The position numbers and the translations under genes are program-made. Below the pieces are notes generated by a model. That model had not been told where the DNA came from. It saw nothing but the letters and a program-made list of their open reading frames with translations, and did no database searches. Positions 41,946 through 51,568 of a stretch of 60,239 nucleotides of DNA are shown here, piece after piece. The first letter of the stretch is position 1. The number at the start of each line of letters is the position of its first letter. The stretch is from Acidimicrobiia bacterium (lineage in GTDB: Bacteria > Actinomycetota > Acidimicrobiia > Spongiisociales > UBA11373), in the NCBI GenBank assembly GCA_029263095.1, contig JAJCYA010000056.1, positions 1 to 60,239 on the forward strand, given 5' to 3'.

Positions 41946-42401
41946 GTGCACCGTCTCGTAGCCTCCTCGTTCGGGTTGGGTCTCATCCCGCGCCGTCTGT
42001 GGGGATCCGATTCGGGAGCCGGGACCTTCGGCGCCGCGCTGGCGGTGGGAATCGGAGCGCTGTTACTCATCGGCGACGCCGAATGGTGGGTGACGCTCCT
42101 GGTCGGTCTGTTGGCTACGGCTGCCTCGATGTGGTCGGCAAGGCCGTTCTCGTCGGAGGGTGACCCCGGCTGGATCTGCATGGACGAAACTGCGGGGACC
42201 CTGATCGCCATGATTGGTCTCGGAGGAATCCCCTGGATCGTCGCAGTGGTCGTGGCCCGCCTGGCCGACATCTTCAAAGTGCTACCAGGGGTCGGCTACG
42301 CGGATCGAATCCACGGCCCCGTCGGAATCACGCTCGACGACGTGATCGCGGGGTTGTACGGGCTGGCTGTGGGTTGGGGCCTGGTCGCCTTCGGTCTGTA
42401 G
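41946..42401 (+). CDS. pgpA: Phosphatidylglycerophosphatase A-like protein
   Basis: A 151-residue membrane protein of the PgpA family, which removes phosphate from phosphatidylglycerophosphate to make phosphatidylglycerol. The pattern GSDSGAGTFGA near the start, MDETAGTLIAM and VARLADIFK...GVGITLDDV agree with the family's metal-binding core (D-E, D). The GTG start is chosen by the first conserved residues. An upstream extension is not conserved in character. Confidence 0.85.
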   Translation: MHRLVASSFGLGLIPRRLWGSDSGAGTFGAALAVGIGALLLIGDAEWWVTLLVGLLATAASMWSARPFSSEGDPGWICMDETAGTLIAMIGLGGIPWIVAVVVARLADIFKVLPGVGYADRIHGPVGITLDDVIAGLYGLAVGWGLVAFGL

Positions 42402-42428
42402 CGAGTCCAGACTCCACACCCGGTGGCT

Positions 42429-42653
42429 TCAGCGGATGTTGAAGTACCAGTACCAAACGCCGGCACTAGCGAGGCCGGCAAAGAGGGCCGCCTTGAACAC
42501 CTGCTTGGTGAGGCCCCAGACAAAGAGTCCGAGCGTCGCAACCCCCACCGCGATCAGGGCCCCGGCGAGAACCGGGTCGGCCTTGGCGGCTTCGATGACC
42601 TCACCCACCTGCTCAGGGACGAGTTCCTCGGTCTGCAACAAGAGACTCAGCAT
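42429..42653 (-). CDS. Small membrane protein, unrecognised
   Basis: A 74-residue protein with an amphipathic N-terminus (EQVGEVIEAAKADP) and one or two hydrophobic helices (about 28-48 and 53-68), ending WYWYFNIR. There is no family match. Composition and a hydrophobic core free of arginine indicate a real gene. It converges with pgpA. Confidence 0.6.
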   Translation of the reverse strand: MLSLLLQTEELVPEQVGEVIEAAKADPVLAGALIAVGVATLGLFVWGLTKQVFKAALFAGLASAGVWYWYFNIR

Positions 42654-42808
42654 CAAGCGCAGGTTAGACCGGCGCCGGTTATGCACATGTCCTTGTCCAA
42701 TCCCTGAGGTGCTCGGTGGAGGGAACTCAGATAGGCACGAGCACGACGGCGTGAAGTATGAGAAGCGGCCCAGAGTCCATAGACCATCCGCCAAATAGCG
42801 GAAGGTCT

Positions 42809-42814
42809 TAGGCT
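42809..42814 (+). promoter_or_regulatory. -10 hexamer of the LCP gene
   Basis: TAGGCT lies six bases before the GTG start, a leaderless layout. Confidence 0.45.
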
Positions 42815-42820
42815 GATGTC

Positions 42821-44353
42821 GTGCCAACGCGCCGACCTGCATCTCCGGCGGTCGCCGCCCTGCTCAGTGGGCTATTCCCCGGTCTGGGGCACTGGTACGC
42901 CGGCCATCGGCGGCGAGCCGCCGCGCTCATCGCCTTTTCGCTGATCGCAGCCACACCCGCGACCGTCATCGTGATTGCCGTCTTCTTTGGCGGTGGCCGG
43001 TCGTTCGCCCTCGACGTGGCGCGCCCCTTCTTTGTACATCCCGGATACCTGCTGCTGTTGCTCGTCATCAATGGAGCGATGCTCGCCTTTCGGATCTTGG
43101 CGGGGCTCGACGCGTACTGGTTGACCGGAGGCGGGTTCACCGGCAAGCGAATCGCCGCCGTATTCACTGTGATCGCGATCTTCGCCACAGCCGTCGCAGC
43201 ACCGCATGCCTGGGCGGCGCAACGCAACCTGGCGCTGTACGACCTACTCACATACGACTACTCGGTCGACCCGAATCAGGCTGCTCCAGGAACGACCGCA
43301 CCGACCACGACTACAGCTGCGACCACGACCACGACGGCGGTCGAGCAACCCAGTACGACGACAACCGTCCCCCAATCGACTTCGACAACCACCCCACCGA
43401 CGACCACAACGACGACGATCCCCCCACTCGCCGAACGTCGGGTCAATATCCTCCTGCTCGGCGGCGACGCCGGACCCGACCGACCGGGATTGCGGACCGA
43501 CACGATCATCGTGGCCTCGGTGGATCCGGTGACCGGACATGCTGCTCTGCTCCAGTTGCCCCGCAATCAGGTCGACCTCCCGATTCCCGAGGATCACCCG
43601 GCGTACGACGTCTGGGAGTGCCACTGCTACCCGGAACTGGCCAACACGATCTACCAGTACGGACTGAGTAACCCGGACCTGTTCCCGGGGGGCAGCAACT
43701 CGGGGGCGACGGCGGTGATGGACCTCGTCGGCAACCTGTATCGGATCGAAATCCACAACTATGCCATCGTCGATCTCCTCGGCTTCGTCTCCATCGTCGA
43801 TGCTCTCGGTGGGTTGACGATCACAGTCACGTCCTTGGTAGAGGACGAGCAGTACACCCGCCCCGGAGGAGAAGAGATCCCGGTGCTCTTCCCACGAGGA
43901 ACATACGAAATGGACGGCGAGGAGGTGCTCTCATACGCACGGGTTCGCCGAGGCACAGATGACTACAACCGCATGGGACGACAGCGATGTGTGCTCGAAG
44001 CCCTGGCGGCCCAAGCAAACCCCGTCGCGCTGATTCAGGCACTACCCGGTCTGGTGCCGGCGATCCAGGACAGCATCCTTACCGATGTACGAGTCGCCGA
44101 GTGGCCCGACCTGATCGAGCTGGCGGGATCGGTGGATACCACTTCGATCGTCTCGGTCCGGTTCATGCCGAATGCCCCCGAACTAGTCGGTACCGGTACG
44201 GCCTATGTGGCCAAGAACCCGCAGGGATACTGGGTCCCGATCGTCTCAGTCATCCGGAGCACTGTCGCGACGGTGCTCTCATCCGATCCAACCTTGGCGT
44301 CGGAGACTCTGGGCATAGCCCCCCTGGGGGATATCTGCGGAGTCAGTGGCTGA
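42821..44353 (+). CDS. LytR-CpsA-Psr (LCP) family ligase with polytopic N-terminus
   Basis: A 510-residue protein. The first 125 residues have about four hydrophobic segments (FPGLGHWYAGHRRRAA and others) instead of the usual single anchor. A threonine/proline-rich linker (residues 145-200) follows, then the LCP domain: VNILLLGGDAGPDR, LRTDTIIVASV, LLQLPRN and VRRGTDDYNRMGRQR. LCP enzymes attach teichoic or arabinogalactan-type polymers to peptidoglycan. The linker suggests the catalytic domain spans the cell wall. Confidence 0.9.
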   Translation: MPTRRPASPAVAALLSGLFPGLGHWYAGHRRRAAALIAFSLIAATPATVIVIAVFFGGGRSFALDVARPFFVHPGYLLLLLVINGAMLAFRILAGLDAYWLTGGGFTGKRIAAVFTVIAIFATAVAAPHAWAAQRNLALYDLLTYDYSVDPNQAAPGTTAPTTTTAATTTTTAVEQPSTTTTVPQSTSTTTPPTTTTTTIPPLAERRVNILLLGGDAGPDRPGLRTDTIIVASVDPVTGHAALLQLPRNQVDLPIPEDHPAYDVWECHCYPELANTIYQYGLSNPDLFPGGSNSGATAVMDLVGNLYRIEIHNYAIVDLLGFVSIVDALGGLTITVTSLVEDEQYTRPGGEEIPVLFPRGTYEMDGEEVLSYARVRRGTDDYNRMGRQRCVLEALAAQANPVALIQALPGLVPAIQDSILTDVRVAEWPDLIELAGSVDTTSIVSVRFMPNAPELVGTGTAYVAKNPQGYWVPIVSVIRSTVATVLSSDPTLASETLGIAPLGDICGVSG

Positions 44354-44357
44354 TGAC

Positions 44358-46865
44358 TCAGATCCCCGATCCTGCCAAGGCGCGACACGCCAACGCCCGC
44401 CGCACATCGTCGGCCGACTCTGTGAGCTGTCGCCGCAACATCGGTCCGATCGAATCGTCGGACAACGCGCCTTCGATGAAGTCGAGCGTCGACTCCTCGA
44501 TCCGATAGCCGGGGAAGAATGTGGCGTAATAGTTCTTGGCGGCCTCCTGCTCCCAGTCATCGAATAGGGCCGGTAGGCCCTCGAAGAATCGCGGGACAAA
44601 CGGCTCGACGACATCGCGCTGGCTCCGCCGCCAGAAGCCGCCTGCGGCGGCGAGTGCCAGGCGAAGCGACGGGTAGCCACTGCCGTGAAGACGAGCCCAG
44701 ACCTCCTCCTTTGTCACAGAGTCGGGAGTTGCCGCTTCTGCCCGAGCCATGGCCCGATCGCCGCGGTCGGAGCCGTCCCTCTCCCGCTCGACGGCAAGGC
44801 GTTCGGCCGCACCATCGAGGCCGAGCGACACCCACCTGATCGCCACGGACCATCGCATGTCCTGATCAACCATCAGCCCCTCGGGTGGGTCATCGATGAC
44901 CTGGGCCGCCAGCACGGCATCCTGTGGAGTCACAGTGAGGCCGGTGAGTGCTCGCGCCCACAGCACCCTGTGATCACCCGGTGCAACAGAGTTGATTGCG
45001 GCACGAGCCGCGGCCGCGGCCGCCGACGCCTCGCCGTCGATCCGGTGCTCCGGAACATATCTCCCCACAGCGCCCAGCGCCGTCGCAGTCACCATCTGCA
45101 CGATCGGCAGCGATTGCTCCTCTGGCAGCAACGTGCGCACCGCGCTCAGATACTCCAGCGACGACAGTTGTTGGTCTCGAACCATCTCCCACAACGACGC
45201 CCATACCTGCTGGCGTAGAAGGGGCTCTTCTATCGAGCTGAGATTCGCGCGCGCCCAGCGTGTCGACCGAGGATCCAGCGCGATCTTGGCGAATCCGTGA
45301 TCGCCGTGGTTCGGGTAGACGAACACCGGGGCGGGGAGCCCCTCGGCCGCATCGACGGGCGCCTCCAACTCATCCTCTATGGAGGCATCCACGACGTGGA
45401 TGACATCTTCGGCATCGATCAGAGCGATGTCGATTGCATGGGGCCGCAAATGGGGATGCTCATCGGAAGCGCTCTGCTTCAACCTCATGGCCGTGACCCG
45501 GTCGTCCGCTTCCTGCCACTCCACCGATACGGTGTTGAGCGACGGCGTGCGCAGCCACCGTGCGGCCCATCCGACGAGGTCGATGCCCGAGCCTTCCTGA
45601 AGCGCCGCGAGGAAGTCGGCGAGGGTGGCGTTGCCGTGCCGGTGGCGACGGAAGTACGTACGCAGCCCATCCCGAAATCCGTCGCGCCCGATCGCTCGGA
45701 CCAACTGCTTGAGAACCGCTGCACCCTTCCCGTAGGTGATGCCGTCGAAGTTGAGGAACGTCTCGTCGGTCGTCTCAATGTCGTCTGCAATCCGGTGGGT
45801 CGTCGGTCGCTGATCCTCCCGATACGCCCAGAGCTTCATGCGGTAGTTGAAGTCCTGCCAGATGGCGGGGTACTCCTCCTCCATCGCCAGGTAAGCCACA
45901 TACGACGCAAACGACTCGTTGAGCCAAAGATCGTTCCACCACTTGAGCGTGACGAGGTCACCAAACCACATGTGAGCCAGCTCGTGCATGAAGTACTCGG
46001 CCCGACGCACAATCTGATCCTCCGTCGGTGGCTCCTTGAAGACCACCGTGTCGGTATAGGTAACGGCGGCGACGTTTTCCATGCCTCCCCAGTTGAATTC
46101 GGGTACGAAGAGTTGGTCGTACTTGCCGAAGGGGTACGGCTCGCTGAATAGATCGTCGAAGAAGTCGATACCCCGCTTGGTGAGATCGAACAAGGGCTCG
46201 GAGTCGAGAAACTCGGCATTCGATTTACGGGTATAGAGGCCGAGCGGGATGCCGTTGTGCTCATCGAACACCCCGACGTAGTCGCCGGCACAGATCGACA
46301 GCAAGTAGGTGCTGAAGGGTCCCTCCTCTGCAAAGACCCGACGAGTCCGATCGCCCGGGACGTCCTCGGCATCCATCTCCCGACCCGCAGTCACGACGGC
46401 CCACTCGGCGGGTGCCGTGACACTCACTGCATAGGTCGCCTTGATATCGGGCTGGTCGAAACAAGGGAAGACCCGATGCGCCGAGTACGGCTCGAACTGC
46501 GTGTACAGATACTCGGCGCCGTCCTCAGGGTCGGTAAAGCGGTGGAAACCCTCACCGGTGTGGTCGAAGGGCCGCTCGTAGGCGATGTGTACCTCGTTCC
46601 TTGCCTCGAGTCCGGCGGCAGGAAGCAAGATCCGCTCACCATCCCACTCGGGCTCCACATCGGTCCCGTTGACGCTCATCTGCTCGACGTGGCCACCGAG
46701 CCACTCGATGAATGTGTCGCCTCCGTGATGCTCGAACGTGATGGTCACGTCGCCGCTGAACGACTTGGCTCCTCGCTCGAGATCGAGATGTAGCGAATAG
46801 GTAACACCCGACACCGCTTGGGCACGTTTCTCTGCCTCGGTGCGCGAGAGCCGATCAGTCGCCAT
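44358..46865 (-). CDS. pepN: Aminopeptidase N (M1 family)
   Basis: An 835-residue zinc metallopeptidase. The zinc site HELAHMWFGD and the downstream Glu in LNESFASY are present, as is the substrate-binding GGMENVAAVTY. The C-terminal helical ERAP1-like domain is present. It removes N-terminal residues from peptides in the cytoplasm. A GGAGG ribosome site is five bases from the ATG. The length is usual for actinobacterial PepN. Confidence 0.97.
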   Translation of the reverse strand: MATDRLSRTEAEKRAQAVSGVTYSLHLDLERGAKSFSGDVTITFEHHGGDTFIEWLGGHVEQMSVNGTDVEPEWDGERILLPAAGLEARNEVHIAYERPFDHTGEGFHRFTDPEDGAEYLYTQFEPYSAHRVFPCFDQPDIKATYAVSVTAPAEWAVVTAGREMDAEDVPGDRTRRVFAEEGPFSTYLLSICAGDYVGVFDEHNGIPLGLYTRKSNAEFLDSEPLFDLTKRGIDFFDDLFSEPYPFGKYDQLFVPEFNWGGMENVAAVTYTDTVVFKEPPTEDQIVRRAEYFMHELAHMWFGDLVTLKWWNDLWLNESFASYVAYLAMEEEYPAIWQDFNYRMKLWAYREDQRPTTHRIADDIETTDETFLNFDGITYGKGAAVLKQLVRAIGRDGFRDGLRTYFRRHRHGNATLADFLAALQEGSGIDLVGWAARWLRTPSLNTVSVEWQEADDRVTAMRLKQSASDEHPHLRPHAIDIALIDAEDVIHVVDASIEDELEAPVDAAEGLPAPVFVYPNHGDHGFAKIALDPRSTRWARANLSSIEEPLLRQQVWASLWEMVRDQQLSSLEYLSAVRTLLPEEQSLPIVQMVTATALGAVGRYVPEHRIDGEASAAAAAARAAINSVAPGDHRVLWARALTGLTVTPQDAVLAAQVIDDPPEGLMVDQDMRWSVAIRWVSLGLDGAAERLAVERERDGSDRGDRAMARAEAATPDSVTKEEVWARLHGSGYPSLRLALAAAGGFWRRSQRDVVEPFVPRFFEGLPALFDDWEQEAAKNYYATFFPGYRIEESTLDFIEGALSDDSIGPMLRRQLTESADDVRRALACRALAGSGI

Positions 46866-47003
46866 GGGTACCTCCGAGAGACGCGCCCTTCATGGGGCGC
46901 CAGCATTATTGCGGTCCTTCGACACGAACCAGATCCGCTCATCGCGACGCAACCCGGTTCTCCACTCCCATGCCGCAGCGTGCGCGCCTACCGACGTGGC
47001 GTC

Positions 47004-47984
47004 TCAGCCGTCTTCGATCATCTCTTCAAGGGTTGCCCGGGCGGCATCCGGCATTCCATCGGCGAGCGACCGTGGGTCAAAGCCGAGTTCTTGGCGTGCC
47101 TTGGAGTCATCGCCCAGATAGGTCACACCCGCGGCAATCCTCAGTCGGTCGGCAGTTCTGCGCCAAGGTGGAACGACATGCGAGAGCGGGCGCACAACGG
47201 CTGCGGCGCTGCGCGCCAACCACGACGGGATCGGGATCGGCTCCCGCTTCTTGCCCGCCGATTTACCGGCGACAACGAGCGCCGCCCTGACCGTGTGAGC
47301 CGGTCCTCCGACGATGTAGCTCTCCCCCGGTCTCCCAAACTGCATGGCGAGTATGTGAGCATGCGCGACATCCATCACATGAGCCCACGAGTAGGCGGTG
47401 GTCGCTGAGACGGCGAGTACCCGACCAAGCATCGCTCGCATGATGAGGTGAGCCATGGCACTGGTGTCGCGGGGCCCGTAGACCATGCCCGGCATCAGAG
47501 CCACGATTGGTATTCCGTTGCCCATCATCGGGAGGGCGACCCCGAAGTGGACCTCGGCCCTGACTCGGTCGTACTCGGTCAGATGCTTGCCGGTAAAGCG
47601 GTGGCTTTCGTCCACGGCGACGCCCTTGGTGTCCGAGAAGACGTTGAGAGTGCTGGTCAGAACGCATTTGGGGATCGAGAGCTCACGAACGAGCTCAAAG
47701 ACATTGCGGCTCCCCAGCACGTTTACGGCATGCATCATCTTGCGGTCCGCAAAGGCCAGGCGATGCCCGGCGCTGTGGAATACGCCATCGACACCGCGCA
47801 CCCCGCGGCGCATCCCCTCCTTGTCGGTAACCGAACCGATGTGGGGCCGCACCCCGTACTCGGCGATATCGAGCCCGTCTTCACGAGTCCGAACCAATGC
47901 AGTTACGTCGTGACCCGCCGCCAGCAGCTGTGATGTCAGGTACCCGCCGACGAACCCGGTCGCTCCTGTGACGAAGTAGTGCAC
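47004..47984 (-). CDS. NAD-dependent epimerase/dehydratase family protein
   Basis: A 326-residue extended SDR. It begins YFVTGATGFVGGYL (GxxGxxG) and has VLTSTLNVF where the catalytic Ser/Thr lies. The expected YxxxK reads YDRVRAEV (Y-x-x-x-R), so the catalytic lysine is missing or shifted. The substrate could be a sugar nucleotide or a steroid-like compound. The GTG start is supported by TACCAT (47991-47996) six bases upstream. It has its own promoter after the gat cluster. Confidence 0.85.
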   Translation of the reverse strand: MHYFVTGATGFVGGYLTSQLLAAGHDVTALVRTREDGLDIAEYGVRPHIGSVTDKEGMRRGVRGVDGVFHSAGHRLAFADRKMMHAVNVLGSRNVFELVRELSIPKCVLTSTLNVFSDTKGVAVDESHRFTGKHLTEYDRVRAEVHFGVALPMMGNGIPIVALMPGMVYGPRDTSAMAHLIMRAMLGRVLAVSATTAYSWAHVMDVAHAHILAMQFGRPGESYIVGGPAHTVRAALVVAGKSAGKKREPIPIPSWLARSAAAVVRPLSHVVPPWRRTADRLRIAAGVTYLGDDSKARQELGFDPRSLADGMPDAARATLEEMIEDG

Positions 47985-47990
47985 GGGCAG

Positions 47991-47996
47991 ATGGTA
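47991..47996 (-). promoter_or_regulatory. -10 hexamer of the epimerase-like gene
   Basis: The minus strand reads TACCAT, then six bases and GTG. A start in the short gap behind the HAD gene makes it an independent leaderless unit. Confidence 0.5.
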
Positions 47997-48006
47997 CGAG
48001 ATCGGG

Positions 48007-48651
48007 TCAGAAGCCGAGGAGCGTAGGATCGAGACGGTCCACAACCAGCGCATCGGTGGCGTGCAGAAGCTCCTTCGAATCGTCATCTCTCGCGACGGCC
48101 ACCACCCGCATCCCGGCGCCCGCAGCCGCCATGACGCCCGCCACGGAGTCCTCGATGGCAACGGTCTCGGAGGCAGTCCGGCCGAGAGCCACGAGAGCCG
48201 CCGAGTAGACCGCGGGATCTGGTTTGCTCGCCGCGACCTCGTCTCCGGCGATCGACACCGAGAATCGACCGACTAGACCAGCGGCGCGCAGCGTGAGATC
48301 GAGGCGCTGGCGCGGTGACGCCGAGGCCAGGGCAACCGGCAGGCCAGCAGCATCGACGGCGTCTAGAAGCGCTATCGCGTCTGCGAATACCCGTAGACCC
48401 TCGTTGAAGGACCGCTCCAGGGCGACAAGCAGGACAGGCCACACTTCACCCGAAGGGGGCAGAGGTTTGGTGGCGCCAAGGACGGCATGGGTCTGGCCGA
48501 ACCCGAGACCGACACAGCCTTCAAGGTCTGCTTTGGTCGCCGGATGGCCGTAGCGGGAGAGAACATCCAACCAGGCCACAACGCTATGGGGCTCCGAGTT
48601 GACGAGAACTCCGTCACAGTCGAAGACGACCGCCGCGGGACGTTCGATCAA
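48007..48651 (-). CDS. HAD superfamily hydrolase, beta-phosphoglucomutase-like
   Basis: A 214-residue HAD protein. It has motif I FDCDGVLVNSE, a helical cap, motif II ASASP, motif III SKPDPAVY and motif IV AIEDSVAGVMAA. It resembles sugar-phosphate phosphatases or beta-phosphoglucomutase. The start is TTG, overlapping the gatB stop (TTGA), so it is the fourth gene of the gat operon. A sugar-phosphate role is inferred. Confidence 0.85.
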   Translation of the reverse strand: MIERPAAVVFDCDGVLVNSEPHSVVAWLDVLSRYGHPATKADLEGCVGLGFGQTHAVLGATKPLPPSGEVWPVLLVALERSFNEGLRVFADAIALLDAVDAAGLPVALASASPRQRLDLTLRAAGLVGRFSVSIAGDEVAASKPDPAVYSAALVALGRTASETVAIEDSVAGVMAAAGAGMRVVAVARDDDSKELLHATDALVVDRLDPTLLGF

Positions 48652-50090
48652 CTCGCTGCGGCCTCGCGAATCAGTTCGGACACCCTGCGGGGGTCCGCCT
48701 TACCACCCGTTGCCTGCATCACCTTCCCGACCAGGAAACCTATGAGTTTGCCGTCCCCGCCGGCGATTCGAGCCATCTCGTCGGGGTGCGCCGCCACCAC
48801 CGCTGCAACCGCCTCGGAGAGGGCCCCCTCATCGCGGATCTGGATCAGGTCGCGTGCTTCGGCCACCCGGCGTGGCTCGCCCTCGCCGGCAAGCACACCT
48901 TCGAGCACGTGCTTGGCCGCGGTAGAAGAGAGGTCGCCTGCCTCCACCATTGAAACCAGCTCAGCAAGAGCTGTGCCGTCGATCTGCAATCCGGCAGGGT
49001 CGGTGTCCTCTCGATTGAGGTACGCCGTTACCTCGCCGGTGAGCCACTTGGCCGCCTCCGTTGCCGCAGCCCCGGCGGCGACGGCTTCGTCGAACAACGT
49101 TCCGAGACCGCTGGTGACGAGCACTCGGGCGCCGGTCGCGTCCACCCCGGCGGCCTCGAAGCGGGCCCTCGTCTGCGCCGGCAACTCGGGCAGACCGGCT
49201 CGCAGCTTCCCGACCTCCTCGTCGCCGACCGACAGGGGGACCAGGTCCGGCTCTGAGAAGTACCGGTAGTCGCTCGACTCCTCTTTGGAACGACCCGCCT
49301 CAGTACGACCGGCCTCCTCGTCCCAGTGGCGAGTCTCCTGAGCGATCGCCCCACCACCATCGAGAATCTCTGTCTGACGCTCGATCTCATGGGCCAGTGC
49401 TCGCTGCAGGCTCCGCATCGAGTTCATGTTCTTGACTTCGACCTTTACGCCGAGCTCGACAACCCCCGCGGGACGAAGCGAGACATTGGCATCAAAGCGC
49501 ATGCTTCCCTCTTCGAGACGGGCATCCGACACGCCGAGGGCCAGGACAATGGCCCGCAGCTCCTGGGCGTAGACCCGCGCCTCTTCGGGGGTTCGGATGT
49601 CGGGCTCTGTGACCGCCTCCATCAGCGGGATCCCTGCGCGGTTGAAGTCGATCAGGGCACCACCGGAGGATCCGATCCGCCCGCCCTCCCCAAGGTGGGT
49701 GCTCTTGCCGGTGTCTTCCTCCAGATGCACCCGGGTGATACCGACCCGGCGCTCTCCCGTTTCGGTAGTCACATCGAGATGACCGTCGGCACAGAGTGGG
49801 AGGTCGAACTGCGAGATCTGGTAGTTCTTCGGCATGTCGGCGTAGAAGTAGTTCTTGCGATGAAACAGGGAGTGCTCTGCGATCTCGCAGTCGAGCGCCA
49901 GCCCGAGGCGCATTGTCCATTCGATCGCCTTCTCGTTGGGAACCGGAAGGGCTCCCGGGAGACCGAGACAGGTTGGACACACCCGGGTGTTCGGCTCACC
50001 ACCAAAGCCGACCGGGCACCCACAGAACATCTTCGAGTGGGTGCGCAGCTCAACATGGGTCTCGATCCCGATGACGGCTTCCCAGGTCAT
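48648..50090 (-). CDS. gatB: Asp/Glu-tRNA amidotransferase subunit B
   Basis: A 480-residue subunit that binds mischarged Glu-tRNA-Gln or Asp-tRNA-Asn and phosphorylates the acyl group. Family features are VIGIETHVELRTHSKMFC, the KNYFYADMPKNYQISQ segment and the C-terminal YqeY-like domain (AGGDGKLIGFLVGKVMQAT). It overlaps gatA by ATGA and the HAD gene by TTGA. Confidence 0.97.
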   Translation of the reverse strand: MTWEAVIGIETHVELRTHSKMFCGCPVGFGGEPNTRVCPTCLGLPGALPVPNEKAIEWTMRLGLALDCEIAEHSLFHRKNYFYADMPKNYQISQFDLPLCADGHLDVTTETGERRVGITRVHLEEDTGKSTHLGEGGRIGSSGGALIDFNRAGIPLMEAVTEPDIRTPEEARVYAQELRAIVLALGVSDARLEEGSMRFDANVSLRPAGVVELGVKVEVKNMNSMRSLQRALAHEIERQTEILDGGGAIAQETRHWDEEAGRTEAGRSKEESSDYRYFSEPDLVPLSVGDEEVGKLRAGLPELPAQTRARFEAAGVDATGARVLVTSGLGTLFDEAVAAGAAATEAAKWLTGEVTAYLNREDTDPAGLQIDGTALAELVSMVEAGDLSSTAAKHVLEGVLAGEGEPRRVAEARDLIQIRDEGALSEAVAAVVAAHPDEMARIAGGDGKLIGFLVGKVMQATGGKADPRRVSELIREAAAS

Positions 50091-51568
50091 GCCGCACCCT
50101 CCGAGTTGGCGAGCGTCGGCCTGGCGTCGAAACCGGCAAGACCTTCGACGGCCTTGGCAACCCGGAACATCACGGGCTCTGCGAGAGCAGGCGCCAGTAC
50201 CTGAAAGCCGATTGGCAGTCCGGCGTCATCGACACCGATCGGCACCGAGATCCCGGGATCGCCCGAGAGGTTGCTCGGAATCGTGCAGATGTCGCTCAGA
50301 TACATCGCCAAGGGATCGTCGGTACGTTCTCCCACCGTAAAGGCGGTCGTAGGACTGGTTGGCGTGACGAGGACGTCGGCCTGCTGGTAGGCCTGCTTGA
50401 AGTCCTCGATCACGAGCGTCCGCACCTTCTGTGCCTGGCCGTAGAAGGCGTCGTAGTAGCCGGCCGAGAGCGCATAGGTGCCGAGCAGGATCCGACGGGT
50501 CACCTCCGGACCGAATCCGGCGGCACGCGTGGCACCCATCATGTCTTCGACCGTCTCACCACCGTCCACCCGCAATCCGTATCGGACTCCGTCGAACCGA
50601 GCGAGATTCGCCGAGCACTCCGCAGGGGCAATGAGGTAGTAGGCGCTCAGCGCGTAGGCGGTGCTGGGGAGCGAAAGCTCCCTGATCTCGGCACCTGCCC
50701 CTTCGAGACGCTCGAGCATCGCGCCGAATGCGTCTGCCACGGCGGGCTCCGTACCCTCCCCGAGAAGCTCACTCACAACGCCGATCCGCAATCCGTCAAC
50801 ACCCCTATCGACCTGCGAACCGAAGTCGGGAAGTTCACCCCGGAATGAGGTCGCATCCTCGGGGTCATGCCCGGCGATTGTCTCCAGTACCGCGAGCGCA
50901 TCGTCGACGCTGCGAGTGATCGGTCCGATCTGATCCAGCGAGGAGGCAAAAGCGATGAGTCCGTACCTGCTGACTAGCCCGTAGGTCGGCTTCATACCGA
51001 CGACGCCACACAACGACGCCGGCTGACGGATCGAACCCCCCGTATCCGAGCCGAGAGCAGCGAGAGCCGAGCCAACGGCAACAGCGGCCGCCGATCCCCC
51101 GCTGGAGCCACCCGGAACCCGCTCGGGATCCCAGGGATTGCGCGAGGTTCCATAGGCCGAGTTCTCCGTCGAGGAGCCCATGGCGAACTCGTCCAGGTTG
51201 GTCTTGCCGATGATGACGGCTCCGGCGTCCCTCAACTTGGTGACCACCGAGGCGTCATATGGCGGAATCCATCCGGCCAGAATCTGAGACGAAGCAGTCG
51301 TCTCGACTCCGCGCGTCACCATGTTGTCCTTGAGCGCGATTGGGATCCCCTGCAGCGATCCCCTGTCCTCGCCCCTTGCAAAAGCCTCGTCGGCCGCAGC
51401 GGCCGACGCCTCGGCCCCTTCGGCGTCAATAGTGAGATAGGCGTGAAGGTCGGCCTCCGTCATCGTGACGCGCCGGCGCACCGCCTTCAGGAGCGCGGCG
51501 GCCGTCGTCTCACCCGAGCGAAGGGCCCGCGCCGCCTCGGCGATCGTGAAGTCGGCCGGATCGCTCAC
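50087..51568 (-). CDS. gatA: Asp/Glu-tRNA amidotransferase subunit A
   Basis: A 493-residue amidase-signature enzyme that releases ammonia from glutamine for the transamidation. The Ser-Ser-Lys core appears as PIALKDNMV and PGGSSGGSAAAVAVG, with SDTGGSIRQPA carrying the nucleophile Ser. The GTG start overlaps the gatC stop (GTGA), with GGAGG just upstream. Order gatC-gatA-gatB. Confidence 0.97.
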   Translation of the reverse strand: MSDPADFTIAEAARALRSGETTAAALLKAVRRRVTMTEADLHAYLTIDAEGAEASAAAADEAFARGEDRGSLQGIPIALKDNMVTRGVETTASSQILAGWIPPYDASVVTKLRDAGAVIIGKTNLDEFAMGSSTENSAYGTSRNPWDPERVPGGSSGGSAAAVAVGSALAALGSDTGGSIRQPASLCGVVGMKPTYGLVSRYGLIAFASSLDQIGPITRSVDDALAVLETIAGHDPEDATSFRGELPDFGSQVDRGVDGLRIGVVSELLGEGTEPAVADAFGAMLERLEGAGAEIRELSLPSTAYALSAYYLIAPAECSANLARFDGVRYGLRVDGGETVEDMMGATRAAGFGPEVTRRILLGTYALSAGYYDAFYGQAQKVRTLVIEDFKQAYQQADVLVTPTSPTTAFTVGERTDDPLAMYLSDICTIPSNLSGDPGISVPIGVDDAGLPIGFQVLAPALAEPVMFRVAKAVEGLAGFDARPTLANSEGAA

